From a virus, in the IMG/VR virus record IMGVR_UViG_3300042295_002426, positions 1 to 57,323 of that record: a stretch of DNA of 57,323 nucleotides. One strand, given 5' to 3'. Positions 29,829-39,700 of the stretch are shown in pieces (within the stretch, counting starts at the first letter, position 1; every line of letters starts with the position of its first letter). The notes beneath the pieces are model-generated. The model saw only the letters and a program-made list of their open reading frames with translations, had not been told where the DNA came from and searched no databases. A program made the translations under genes and the position numbers.

Positions 29829-30083
29829 ATGAATCTCTCAATCACGCTCAACACTGAACAAGCCGCAGCTCTCGACGATCTGCTCGCGAGCCATAACGCC
29901 GGCGTGGACGCTCCGGTTTCGGCGGAAGCCTACCTTCAGACGGTCCTGCTTGGGATCATCGACGACAAGGTCTCGCAGCGATTTGAAGCCACGGCGGCCA
30001 ATCTGGTGAACGCCTCACGACAACTTCCTTATGAGTCAAGAATCGCCCTCATCGCCCAAGTCCAAGCAGCCATCGAAGCCTGA
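29829..30083 (+). CDS. Small virion-operon protein, 84 aa
   Basis: MNLSITLNTEQAAALDDLLA, then YLQTVLLGIIDDKVSQRFEA and ASRQLPYESRIALIAQVQAA. Helical, acidic; no family recognised. It follows the fibre gene by three bases and may be a fibre chaperone or scaffold. Confidence 0.6.
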   Translation: MNLSITLNTEQAAALDDLLASHNAGVDAPVSAEAYLQTVLLGIIDDKVSQRFEATAANLVNASRQLPYESRIALIAQVQAAIEA

Positions 30084-30252
30084 GCTCTCTCTGCAACAAG
30101 CGGAGGCCATCCGTGAGCTCGACGCGCTCCTGCACCCGGCCGTTCTGCCTGGCTTTCTGCAAACGGCGAGTCGCGAACAGTGGCGAAAAGTCGCCGACTA
30201 CCTCGATGCGTTGAAGGAACTCCTGCCACCGACCACCCCCACACCATCATGA
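30031..30252 (+). CDS. Small virion-operon protein, 73 aa
   Basis: The gene overlaps the end of its upstream neighbour by 53 bases in another frame, and its stop overlaps the next start. Ser/Pro/Lys-rich N-terminus (SSPKSKQPSKPELSL) and a helical rest (LHPAVLPGFLQTASREQWRK, YLDALKELLPP). The coupled layout favours translation; function unknown. Confidence 0.5.
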   Translation: MSQESPSSPKSKQPSKPELSLQQAEAIRELDALLHPAVLPGFLQTASREQWRKVADYLDALKELLPPTTPTPS

Positions 30253-31256
30253 GCAACGGAAACCACTGCGGCTGCGGATCGACGCCGGTTCAACCAGGCA
30301 ACCAACTCATCGTGCCTCCCGGGACGCTCGTCGTTCAGCAGCCATGCGCCACCACCTCGCCGCAGTCGGTGGGTGTCGCTCCCTCTGCGTTCAACTCTGG
30401 GCAGGCCGTCAACAATCCCACCGGAGAATGCTCGCCGTTCGCCATGCCGACGGTGGCCCGCTCGTTCGTTCCCGCCAGCACCAACCAGACCGGAAACTTT
30501 TTCTCGAACTGTGCGAGCAACTGGGGGCTTCCCGGGATGCTCATCTACTTCCCAGGTCAGGGCCAGCTCGAGATCCTTGGCACCAGCCAGAACTCGATCA
30601 CCTACCGAAACCGCACCGTCGTGCCTGGTGTCGAGATCCTCGAAGGGACCCGCTTCGCGGTGGGGATTCCCATGGCTCCGATCGAGGTCGTCGATACCGG
30701 GGACGATGACGTGGCGACTCCAGTTCCAACTGAAACCATTTATGCGGATGCGTCCCAGCTCTCGAACCTTCGCGGCGTCCTCAACAACACCCCAAGCCGC
30801 ATCGTGCCGGTGAAGAACAACGTCCTCGTTGGGCGTGGCGGTGGCGAGGCCGGGTTGTATTGGGTTCGGCGCCAGCTCGGACAGATGCGCTATCCCGTCA
30901 CTCCGGTTGCACTTTACACGACGGGTTACGTGGCCGCGGCCAATCGCACGGCCGCTCCGACATTGCCCGGGAAGCCGGTCCTACCTAGCGAGGTCGATAC
31001 CTTCGGCGTTGAGCTGTTGTTCTATGTCGCCTCAAACAGAGAGGCGAACGACCCACAAAGTTGCGGCGTGACGCTGCTCGCAGGGGGGCTCGTCGTCGGC
31101 TCCGCCTATTCGAATTATCGGCTCACTCCGGACGTTGCCGGCGCGGTCATCAACCTGCCGAAAGAGGCGACGACACTCCCTCTCTCGATTGTTCACGCGC
31201 CAAACTCGTCCGGCAAGATGGACGTGAGGGTCACCCTCCTTGCTTATCACTACTGA
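30249..31256 (+). CDS. Hypothetical structural protein, 335 aa
   Basis: MSNGNHCGCGSTPVQPGNQL starts after a C/A-rich leader. The N-terminal third is Pro/Ser/Thr/Asn-rich with many cysteines; then NWGLPGMLIYFPGQGQLEIL and RNRTVVPGVEILEGTRFAVG form a beta domain, and a jelly-roll-like C-terminus follows (VDTFGVELLFYVASNREAND, GAVINLPKEATTLPLSIVHA). It could be a head fibre or tail spike component. No family recognised. Confidence 0.6.
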   Translation: MSNGNHCGCGSTPVQPGNQLIVPPGTLVVQQPCATTSPQSVGVAPSAFNSGQAVNNPTGECSPFAMPTVARSFVPASTNQTGNFFSNCASNWGLPGMLIYFPGQGQLEILGTSQNSITYRNRTVVPGVEILEGTRFAVGIPMAPIEVVDTGDDDVATPVPTETIYADASQLSNLRGVLNNTPSRIVPVKNNVLVGRGGGEAGLYWVRRQLGQMRYPVTPVALYTTGYVAAANRTAAPTLPGKPVLPSEVDTFGVELLFYVASNREANDPQSCGVTLLAGGLVVGSAYSNYRLTPDVAGAVINLPKEATTLPLSIVHAPNSSGKMDVRVTLLAYHY

Positions 31257-33055
31257 TGGATGAAGGAAAGGTCACGGATGGATTTACGACTCTGGCCGGT
31301 GGGATGCACTTGGCTGGGGAAAATCCTCATGTGACCGGGGCTGACCAGGCTGAGGTCATGGTCAACGCGACGGTGCGCGATGGATGGGCCGAGCCACGGC
31401 CCCGATTCCGCCAGCTTCAAATCCTCTGGACGCACCGGCTCGCCCAGCAATCCTTCGAGGGCGGCGTCATCCAGGGGTCGGCCCGCTACGAATCGAATCA
31501 GGGCCCGCGCATCGTCTTCGCGGCGGATGGGCGGCTCATCTCGTTCAACCCCGAGACGCGAGAGGCGCACCTCCTCACCCCGGACGGCGTGACGCGGCCG
31601 TTCTTGGCGAACCTCCCGTTCATTCACCTTCAGCAGCGCGGGAAGTGGCTCATCGCCCAAGACGGCTTGAACCCGCCGGTCATCGTCGAGGGAGAGAACG
31701 CGCGCTTCGATCGAGATCCGTTCTCCGGGATTCCCGTTGGGGCGATGATGGCGGACGGTTGGCACCGCCTGATTGTCGTCGCTCCGGATCGCGAGCGGAT
31801 CTATCTATCCGATCACGAGCTCGATCCATCGACGACTCCGCTCTCCTTCACCGACGGCGCCGAGTATTACCTCAACGCCCGATACTTCCGGGTCCCGCGC
31901 GAGTTGGGCAAAATCGTGTCGGTGGCCTTTTCGCCCTCCTTCAATTTCCAGGACGATCTCGGTCCGCTCGTCGTCTTCTGCGAGCGGGGCACGCGGACCT
32001 ACTCGATTCAGTATCCCCGCGAGGAGTGGATCCAGCGCGACATCTCTTCCACGATGCTCCCCACCATAGGGGCCTGTGCCCATGGGGCGGTGGTTTCGCG
32101 GGGGAATGACATGATCTTCTCCGATCACAACGGCCGCATCCAGACCTTCAAGGCGGCGATCTCCCGGCGCGAATCCTCGCGGATCGGACACATCGACCAG
32201 CCCGTCTATGAGCTGTATGAGCGCGAGAATGCCGCTCTCCGCCGGTGGCGACGAGCCGAGAGATTCGACGACCGTATCCTCACCACCGTCTGGCCGGAGC
32301 GAGTCCGACGCCCCGGTGGCTACTCGGTTCGCCATCGGGGTTTCGTCGTCATGGAAGAGAACTTCCTCTCCGAGCGTCCCTTCGTGTGGGCGGGTCTCTG
32401 GACGGGAGTTTACCCGGTCACCATCAACGTGGTCGGGCATCAGAAGTCCCCGAATGATTCGCCCGAGGAGCGTTGTTTTGTCGCGTCCCTCGATGACGAC
32501 GGGATCCATCGGATCTACGAACTCGATCGAGAACCGGGCCCGGATCTCGTGCCGACGCCGCGGCGCGTCCCCATGTGGGTGATCCCGCGTTGGATGGACT
32601 GGAAGAGCGTCTTCGATCAGAAGCGATACCTCAGCGCCTCCGTTCAGCTCGGGGCGATTCGTGGCCGGGTCACGGTCAGGGGATGGTGGCAAACCTCCGA
32701 CCGTCGGGCGCAACGGTGGTTCACTCACGAGGACGCAGGCCCGAAAGGTTTCCAGCTCTGCCCTGGGATCAAGCCGCTCTTCGCTCCCGGCCGCCCGCGC
32801 CTGAACCTGCCCGCTCTCCCGACGAAGGACGCCTTCTACCGAGCTCGTCCCATCCTCCAGGTCATCGGGCAAACCTCCCTTCGCGAGCTCGCCGTCCATG
32901 CGGAGATGACGACCGCATCCCGCACCAATGACACCAAATGCGAACCCCCGGTCGAGGTCGTGACCACCGAGGACTGTGGTCTCAATTTCTGGCGTCACGA
33001 AGGGGACGATCCGGTGATGCCACCCGTGCGAATCTGCCACCCCGACCATCCATGA
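31256..33055 (+). CDS. Podovirus-type tail nozzle protein (T7 gp12-like), probable
   Basis: 599 residues, start ATG overlapping the previous stop (TGATG). Repeated beta blade-like sections: RIVFAADGRLISFNPETREA, GKWLIAQDGLNPPVIVEG, HRLIVVAPDRERIYLSDHEL, GPLVVFCERGTRTYSIQYP, GNDMIFSDHNGRIQTFKAA. This pattern is typical of the beta-propeller nozzle (tail tubular protein B). It lies upstream of the probable adaptor at 33604 and internal virion proteins, the usual podovirus order. Assignment by pattern, not by a single motif. Confidence 0.6.
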   Translation: MDEGKVTDGFTTLAGGMHLAGENPHVTGADQAEVMVNATVRDGWAEPRPRFRQLQILWTHRLAQQSFEGGVIQGSARYESNQGPRIVFAADGRLISFNPETREAHLLTPDGVTRPFLANLPFIHLQQRGKWLIAQDGLNPPVIVEGENARFDRDPFSGIPVGAMMADGWHRLIVVAPDRERIYLSDHELDPSTTPLSFTDGAEYYLNARYFRVPRELGKIVSVAFSPSFNFQDDLGPLVVFCERGTRTYSIQYPREEWIQRDISSTMLPTIGACAHGAVVSRGNDMIFSDHNGRIQTFKAAISRRESSRIGHIDQPVYELYERENAALRRWRRAERFDDRILTTVWPERVRRPGGYSVRHRGFVVMEENFLSERPFVWAGLWTGVYPVTINVVGHQKSPNDSPEERCFVASLDDDGIHRIYELDREPGPDLVPTPRRVPMWVIPRWMDWKSVFDQKRYLSASVQLGAIRGRVTVRGWWQTSDRRAQRWFTHEDAGPKGFQLCPGIKPLFAPGRPRLNLPALPTKDAFYRARPILQVIGQTSLRELAVHAEMTTASRTNDTKCEPPVEVVTTEDCGLNFWRHEGDDPVMPPVRICHPDHP

Positions 33056-33588
33056 GCCATCCTCTCATATCCGGCTTCAAAGCGCCTCCGCCGATCCAGG
33101 CGCGCCTCACGTTGAATTCCCTCCCTGGGGGAGGGTGCTTCGAGTCTGTGGGCGATCTGCAAAAGTGGCTGGAATCCGCGACGATCGAGTTCGTCATGCA
33201 GACCGGCTCGGTGGTCTTCGGCACCGCCGGCACGATCAACGCCGCGACCGTCACGGACCGCGACAAGGTCCGGCTCATGTTTGACGACGATGGCCGGTGT
33301 TTCGGCTTCGCCATCTACTCGACCCAGGCAAAGGCATGGGTGCGCTGCGGCACTCCCGGCGAGCTGCTAACGATCTTCCGCACCGAAGCCACTGTCGATC
33401 GCGACATGGAAACGAAGCTCCTCAAAAACGGCTGGCTCCTCTGCGACGGCAGCCTGACCGGAGCGCCCAATCTCGTGGGCTCGAAACCAGCAGAAAACGC
33501 GGGAGATCCGCCAGTCTACGTGAACAACGAATTCTTCCAGAAGGACGAGGGCGAATGGACGGTCTACACCGTCATCAAGGTTGCCTGA
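33052..33588 (+). CDS. Collar-like domain protein, 178 aa
   Basis: Starts within ATGA overlap with the nozzle gene. LKNGWLLCDGSLTGAPNLVG resembles the short tail-collar motif (GWLLCDG) found in phage fibre and collar proteins. Upstream is SGFKAPPPIQARLTLNSL and a helical piece, RDKVRLMFDDDGRCFGFAIY. Presumably a small tail accessory or fibre-tip protein. Confidence 0.55.
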   Translation: MSHPLISGFKAPPPIQARLTLNSLPGGGCFESVGDLQKWLESATIEFVMQTGSVVFGTAGTINAATVTDRDKVRLMFDDDGRCFGFAIYSTQAKAWVRCGTPGELLTIFRTEATVDRDMETKLLKNGWLLCDGSLTGAPNLVGSKPAENAGDPPVYVNNEFFQKDEGEWTVYTVIKVA

Positions 33589-33603
33589 CAGAGCTACGCG
33601 CGA

Positions 33604-34725
33604 ATGATCTTCCGAGCCTCAGATGCCCTTGCCGAGATCGCTCCCTTCGTGGATGGCGGCGGCGTGGATGTGCGATGCGAGCCCGGCCGGTCTCAGGCTT
33701 TTGCCGTGCTGAACCGGGCCATTCGCCAACTCATGAACGAGGGCGACTGGCACGGCATGACCGCGACGATCTGCATGCCCGTGCGGAGCAGAGGAGTCCT
33801 CGTGCTCGATGAACGGTTTGAGACGATTCGCCTCGCGAAGTGGAAGTCCGGCAGCCCGATCCCGATCTACACCGAAGGATTCAAGTTTCTGGAGGGCGGC
33901 CTCGATCCAGAGGCGTCGGACATTCCTTCTCTTGTCGATCTTGGTGAATCGATTCCGCTGCACCGACAACTTCCCCGCGCGATGGCGATCCTGGCCTACT
34001 CCGAGCAGATCGAGCGGGACGGGATCGTCCTCGAGATCCGGGGCACGGATGAGAGCGGGCGCGAGGCCCTCTCCGCTCTCCCGATTCGGCATTCGTGGAA
34101 GAGCGCCCAGCCTCCGGCATACACCGGGGCAGACTGCGAGCGATGGCTCAGTGGTCGATGGGCGGCGGTGACCGAGTTGCGGAAGCCGGTCACGCAAGGG
34201 CTCGTCTACGTCTTCGGGTTCGACCCTTCGACTGGAGAGTCGGTTTGGTTGACCACCCTGCGACCGGAGACCCTTTCCCCGCAGCATCGCTGCTACGCCG
34301 TGCCGGGGTCGAAGACTGGAAACGGTCACCAAGTCCTCGCGAAGGTCGTGCTGCGTTGGCACCCGATGCACTTTGAGAGCGACGTCCTCCCAGTCCAGAA
34401 CATCGACGCCATCGCTCGGATGGTGCAGGCGCTTCACGCGCTCGATACCGGCGACGCGGCCCGTTACCAGTTCTTCACGAACAGCGCGATGAGCCAGCTC
34501 AACAAGCAGCTCTCCCGGCGCGAGCGTCCTGCCAAGACCGGTCTCCAGGTGAGCATGGTCCGCAGTCCCGCCCGGCTCGGCCGCGGTGGGCGTGGGGGGT
34601 TCTTTTCTCACTGCTCTTCCCCGGCGAGCCCCTCGACGCTTGAGGAAGAGGAAACCGAAACCACAATCCTCTCGGCGTGCCATCAGACACCCGAGGACGA
34701 ACCACCCCAGGGCGTCACTCTCTGA
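33604..34725 (+). CDS. Probable head-tail adaptor (tail tubular protein A-like), 373 aa
   Basis: MIFRASDALAEIAPFVDGGG, then LNRAIRQLMNEGDWHGMTA, is the helical pattern at the start of podovirus adaptor proteins that dock on the portal, followed by beta-rich sequence (RLAKWKSGSPIPIYTEGFKF, ITDE-like RGTDESGREALSALP). The C-terminal ~50 residues are Ser/Glu/Thr-rich and may be disordered. Context between nozzle and internal proteins supports it. Confidence moderate. Confidence 0.5.
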   Translation: MIFRASDALAEIAPFVDGGGVDVRCEPGRSQAFAVLNRAIRQLMNEGDWHGMTATICMPVRSRGVLVLDERFETIRLAKWKSGSPIPIYTEGFKFLEGGLDPEASDIPSLVDLGESIPLHRQLPRAMAILAYSEQIERDGIVLEIRGTDESGREALSALPIRHSWKSAQPPAYTGADCERWLSGRWAAVTELRKPVTQGLVYVFGFDPSTGESVWLTTLRPETLSPQHRCYAVPGSKTGNGHQVLAKVVLRWHPMHFESDVLPVQNIDAIARMVQALHALDTGDAARYQFFTNSAMSQLNKQLSRRERPAKTGLQVSMVRSPARLGRGGRGGFFSHCSSPASPSTLEEEETETTILSACHQTPEDEPPQGVTL

Positions 34726-34730
34726 AGATC

Positions 34731-35609
34731 ATGTCAGCACTCGGACTACTCGGAAGCATCGGCGGTGGGCTCCTCAATTTCGGGGCGGCAAAAGGTCTTG
34801 CCGATGACATCAGCAAGGCCCTCGACGTGCAGGGGCAGGCATGGGGCCTCGGCTACAACCTCCGCGACGTCTACGGCAAAAAGCCGGTGCTGCCGAAGTG
34901 GAAGTTCAACTATGGCGATCTCCAAAAGATGATGGCCGAGATGGGGACGCGAGCGGGAACCGTGGGTGTCGAGAATGCGGCCAAAGTAGCCGAGGGTTCA
35001 AACAAGGCCGCGGTCGAGCAACTTGAGGCCGCGATGCGCGAGATGTTCGGGGGACGCGGTTCCTTCGAACGCCAGCGTGATCTTGCAAGCCGCAACACGG
35101 AGGACATGCTCGCGGGAAAGCTGAGTCGCTCGGCCGAAAACCAACTCGCGCGCCGAGCCGTTTCCTCGGGTGCTGTGGGGCTTGGCGAGGGTGCTGTGAG
35201 CGACGCCTATGCCGGTTATCTCGGGCTCTCCCGGGAGGAAATCGTCACGCGCGGCAACCAGCAATACCAGAGCCTCTATCAGGGCTACCGCCAGGCGCTT
35301 CCGTTCGTCTCGGCTGCGGAGATGATGCCCTACACGACCCTTCAGATGGGACAGGCCGTGGGTGCCCGGATGATGCTGGAGGAGAACAAGTATCGCGCGA
35401 ACTACAACCGTGCGCTGGTGAAGGCGGCTCCAGACCCGATGGCGCAGGGTCACGTCTTTGCCGAAATGCAGCGCGACATGGCGGTCGCGGGAGCCAACTA
35501 CCAAGCCAACAGCCAACTCGGAGGAATGTTCTCCTCGGCGCTGAACGGCCTCGGCGGCCTCATGGGTGGCCAATCGGCGATGAGCTTCAACCCCACAGGA
35601 ATGTTCTGA
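34731..35609 (+). CDS. Internal virion (ejection) protein, 292 aa, probable
   Basis: MSALGLLGSIGGGLLNFGAA is a hydrophobic, glycine-rich N-terminus; then long alanine- and methionine-rich helices (AKVAEGSNKAAVEQLEAAM, LAGKLSRSAENQLARRAVSS, MAQGHVFAEMQRDMAVAGAN) and a glycine-rich end. Such Ala-rich, amphipathic proteins between tail genes and a giant protein are ejected with DNA in podoviruses. Starts five bases after the adaptor stop. Confidence 0.6.
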   Translation: MSALGLLGSIGGGLLNFGAAKGLADDISKALDVQGQAWGLGYNLRDVYGKKPVLPKWKFNYGDLQKMMAEMGTRAGTVGVENAAKVAEGSNKAAVEQLEAAMREMFGGRGSFERQRDLASRNTEDMLAGKLSRSAENQLARRAVSSGAVGLGEGAVSDAYAGYLGLSREEIVTRGNQQYQSLYQGYRQALPFVSAAEMMPYTTLQMGQAVGARMMLEENKYRANYNRALVKAAPDPMAQGHVFAEMQRDMAVAGANYQANSQLGGMFSSALNGLGGLMGGQSAMSFNPTGMF

Positions 35610-35610
35610 C

Positions 35611-36777
35611 ATGGCCCTTCCCGACATCGCAGGATACCTCGCCTCAACCCGACAGCCGATTGATTTCGTCGGTCCGGCGATCCAGGCGTTTCAGTCCATC
35701 TCTTCGGAGATGCGGGCAACGCGAGCCCAGAACCTCGCCGAAGAGGAGAGTGCCCGGGATCTCGGCAAGGGGATCAAAGAGGGGATGCAGAAGGATCGGA
35801 TGTTCCAAGAGGAACTGATCGACATGTCGCAGGAGCGGATGATCCGCGATCAAGACCAGCAGATGAAGATGATGCGCTTCGGCATGGACATGCGCGAGAA
35901 GGAGTTCAGGCATCAGAACCTTCTCCCGCTCGAGGTCCAGAGTCGCCAGCTCGGAATCGCTCGCGATCAGCAGATGTTCGAAGCCAAGGCGATGGAGATG
36001 CAGACCGAGCAGTATCTCCGGACCGTGGGTGTCGAGAATCTCGGCCGCGCCGGAGCCCTCATTGGGGGGAGCCTTCCTGTTCCCGAAGAGGCGATCGATG
36101 TGGCTGCCGGCGAAACCGCGGAGTCTCCCCAGGCGCGAATTCGCGCGGCGGCCAACCAGCTCGGATTGCTGGAGCCGCTGATCAAATCGAGCGGGGACAA
36201 GGGCCTGGCCGCCCAACACCAGAACCTTCAGCGAGTCCTCCAATCCGACCCCATGTATCGCTCCTTGGCGGCGAGCGACGGCCTGCTCTTGCCCGCAGAG
36301 AAGGCGGAACGCAGTAACCGCCGGATCGAACTGTTCCAGTCGATGTTGCCCTTTGATGATGAGGCCAGCGCCGGATTCATCGAGCGGAATTTCAAATCAG
36401 TCCTGACGATGAAAAACGGGACGGACAAGGAGTTTGATGCGATCTCCCGCCGATTGCTGGACCGCGCCGATACGGAGTACCGCGACTCCCAGCAAAATCC
36501 AACGACATCGCCACGCGGCGATTATGTGGGGGATCGAAACCGGTATGATGAGATCGCCAAGGCCAGGGCCGATGTTGCCGCTGCTCAAGCCGTGGTCGGG
36601 CAGAAAGAAGCAGGCGGCTCCACGTTGGGGATGGATGCCGCAATGGGTGCGCTTCGCTCCGCCGAAGCGAGGCTGAATTCCCTCGAGCAATCTTACGGAG
36701 GCTTAATCCCTAACCTTCCTGTGGCACCAGTCGCACCGGGACCAACAGGCTCAAACCCAGCGGATTTTTATCGGTGA
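35611..36777 (+). CDS. Internal virion protein, 388 aa, Met- and Gln-rich
   Basis: A long helical stretch unusually rich in Met, Gln, Glu and Arg (QEERMIRDQDQQMKMMRFGM-type region at about 70-130) suggests a coiled coil. C-terminal part: RADVAAAQAVVGQKEAGG, SAEARLNSLEQSYGGLIP. It lies one base after the previous gene and seven before the giant gene. Probably part of the ejected complex; no family recognised. Confidence 0.6.
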   Translation: MALPDIAGYLASTRQPIDFVGPAIQAFQSISSEMRATRAQNLAEEESARDLGKGIKEGMQKDRMFQEELIDMSQERMIRDQDQQMKMMRFGMDMREKEFRHQNLLPLEVQSRQLGIARDQQMFEAKAMEMQTEQYLRTVGVENLGRAGALIGGSLPVPEEAIDVAAGETAESPQARIRAAANQLGLLEPLIKSSGDKGLAAQHQNLQRVLQSDPMYRSLAASDGLLLPAEKAERSNRRIELFQSMLPFDDEASAGFIERNFKSVLTMKNGTDKEFDAISRRLLDRADTEYRDSQQNPTTSPRGDYVGDRNRYDEIAKARADVAAAQAVVGQKEAGGSTLGMDAAMGALRSAEARLNSLEQSYGGLIPNLPVAPVAPGPTGSNPADFYR

Positions 36778-36784
36778 GCTGACG

Positions 36785-39700
36785 ATGGGCAACTTCTTCG
36801 AAGATTTCATTTTCTCCGCCAAGAACGGGCACATTTACCTCGGCGACTATGGGGAATGGACGCCCGAGGAAATCATCGATGGTTCTTGGCTGAAGCAGTT
36901 TCGGCCTTCTCCGAAACCCTCGGTGGCGCCCGCCCCAAAAGCAAAGCCGGGCGACACCGAATCGGCCAAAGGGGCGCAACCCAGCCCATCGACCCCGGCC
37001 CCGGAAGCGCCGCCGCCGGATCCCAGCCCGGAGCCTGCGGTAGCCACCCCAGCACCGATGCCCACTCTCGATGCGGTGATCGACCACGGCCAGAAAGCGG
37101 GCAAGTCTCCCGAGGAAATCGCGGAAGCCGCCAAGAAGTGGCGCGACAAGGCGAGGACCTGGGGCGAGGAAAACTTTCGCGAAACGGATCCAAACAAGTG
37201 GTTCGCCGGGAACCGCAAACTCGACGCGCGGATCCGCGACGAACTGGCCGCGATCCAAGGCCGCGAGGCTACCGAGCGCATCGCCACCGAGATCCGCGAC
37301 CCGGGCGATCGCCAACGCTTTGCCGAGCAGTATTCCCAGAGCAACGGCGATCTGAATGCCTTTGAAGAAGGGAGCCCGGCTCGATCTCTGGCCGAGATCC
37401 TCAACCAGGAGGTCTTTCAGTCGCCCAAGTTCACGCTGCGAGGCGGCGGATCGGGTCCCATGCCGTTCTCGACCGAGGCCGGTGTGCCACTCGGCGACTT
37501 CGAAACCCAAATCCGCCCCGAAGGTGATCTGGACGTCGTCATCCGCGTCGATGACGAGGAGAAGGGCAGCGTCAGGAAGGCGATCACGATTCCCGAGATC
37601 ACGGACGAAGACATCGAGGCGGCCCGGAGGAAGGCGGAGGAGGAGGCGACGCAGCTTCGCCAAATCGAGAGAACGACGAACCAAGGACTCAGAGACGACC
37701 TCGCGGATGAGCCGGTTCAGCGGGGGTATGACGTTGGCTACCAGGGAAATCTAAAACTCCGAAAGGAGAAGGCCGAAAGAGCAGCCGAGACCGCCCGACT
37801 CAAAGCCGGACAATCCGAGTCCCGCGCCAACGTGCTTGCCGATCCCGGTCGCGGGCGACTTCTCCTTCTCCGCGAGCAAGTCGAGGAACAGATCAAAGCC
37901 GACAAAGATCTCAAGAAGGTGGTGGGTGATGTCGCCCTCGGCGAGGACTTCTGGCGGGGCGTGCAGCAGACCCATCTCGGGGCGCGCATGGCGGTCGCCG
38001 ACGCCACCGGCAACGAAGAGGAGAAGACGAAAGTCCGCGAACTGATCGGCGATCTCAGCCAGATCTATCCCGGCTCGACGAACCTCCAGTTCCGGGGCGG
38101 GGCCGGTGCGTTCGCCAGCGACGCTTCGATGGTGCTCGGAGGGATGCTGCCGACGATGATGGTTTCGCTGGGGACCGGGGGAGCGGCGGCGGTGTCTGGG
38201 GCAGCCGTTGGCGGCCTCACTCGAACCGCGGCCCTTTCGCCTATCGGTTTGAGTGCCTACGGCAACGCCTACGCCACGATGCTGAACGAAGCCGACGCCC
38301 TCGACGAGATAGGGCGGCGCGAGGAGGCCGCGCAACGTCGCAAGGACGCCCGCGTCTACGCATTGGCCCAGGCAGGGGTGGAAGTCGGCACCGAACTGAT
38401 CTTCAAGGAGGAAATGTTCCGAGTCGGAGGCAAAGGGTTCTTCTCGAAAGTGGGTGCCGGAGCCGCGCAGAACACCGTCGAGGAACTCCTCGCGGCGACA
38501 GGCAATGCCGAGCTCGACCGTGAGTTCCGCGATGAGTTGCCGAAAGAGGGTCAGATCGCCAGGGAAACCCTCTTGGGGACCGTGGTGGGCGGGCTGATGC
38601 AAGTGCCCGGAGGGGCGGTGGAAGTGTTTCTCCCGAAACCCCAGCCGGGCACTCCCGCAGGAAACGCGACACCGCCACCCGGGACGTCTCCCGGCGCAAC
38701 ACCCCCGCCTTCCTCCGCGCCACCTCCCGGGGCGACGCCTCCCCCCAGCAGTCCTCCACCTGGAACTGCGCCGCCACCGCCCGCTACGTCATCTCCGCCT
38801 TCGTCTGCGCCCCCGCCCGACACAACCCCGTCTGCCCCGCCACCGGGGACGCAGTTGACGGTGCCGGGCGACGCTGCGCTCTACCAGATCGGTGGCCGTT
38901 CGTTTGCGTGGACGCGCTGGGGATGGTTCGACCGAGACGCCAACAAACTCATCGATCCTCTGGCAGAACTTGGATTGGTCGTGCAACTGGACGAGGCACG
39001 CCGACGCCTCAACTCGGGAGAGCAACCCGTCAGCCCTGAGGTCACCCTCAACCCAGGCGAGACGCCCCGGATTCTCAGCATCGACGGCAACCGGTTTTTC
39101 ATGATCGACCCGGCGGGGAGAGGGTGGCTCGAAGTCTTCCCAGCGACCGGCAAGCCGTCGCAGTTGGTCAACTTCGCCCTCGAAGGCTCCAGCGGCGTCG
39201 AGACGCTCCGCCGTCTCCAGGCGAAGGTGGCGGAGCTGAGAGGAGAGACACCCGCTGATCCAAACGAAACTCCGGACCCGCCGGTCGAGCCCACTCCGCC
39301 GGTCGAGACGCCATCCAACGAAAGCGACCCAGCCCCAGAAATTCCCGAACGCCCAGCCGATGGCACGGTTTCCAGCGGCAAACCCAACGGGGCAAAGGCG
39401 CGGTTTCGGTGGAGGATCGTTTCCCGTTCCGACATCGAGGCGATGGTGGTTCGTGACATCGAGGAGGCTCAGACTCGCCAGCGGAAAGGCAACGTCGCCA
39501 GCGATGAGCAGCGCGAGCGCATGGCTACCGGTCTCGACCCTGATCTGGTTATGGAGTCTCCCGTCTCAAGCATGGGGGCTCCGGCGGTTTTCGAGGGGAA
39601 GGTTCTCGCTGGGAACGGCCGAGCTGATGGGATCTCAGAAGCCTATCGGCGGGGACTCGCCGCCGATTACGAAGCGAGGATCCGAGCATTCGCCACCGAG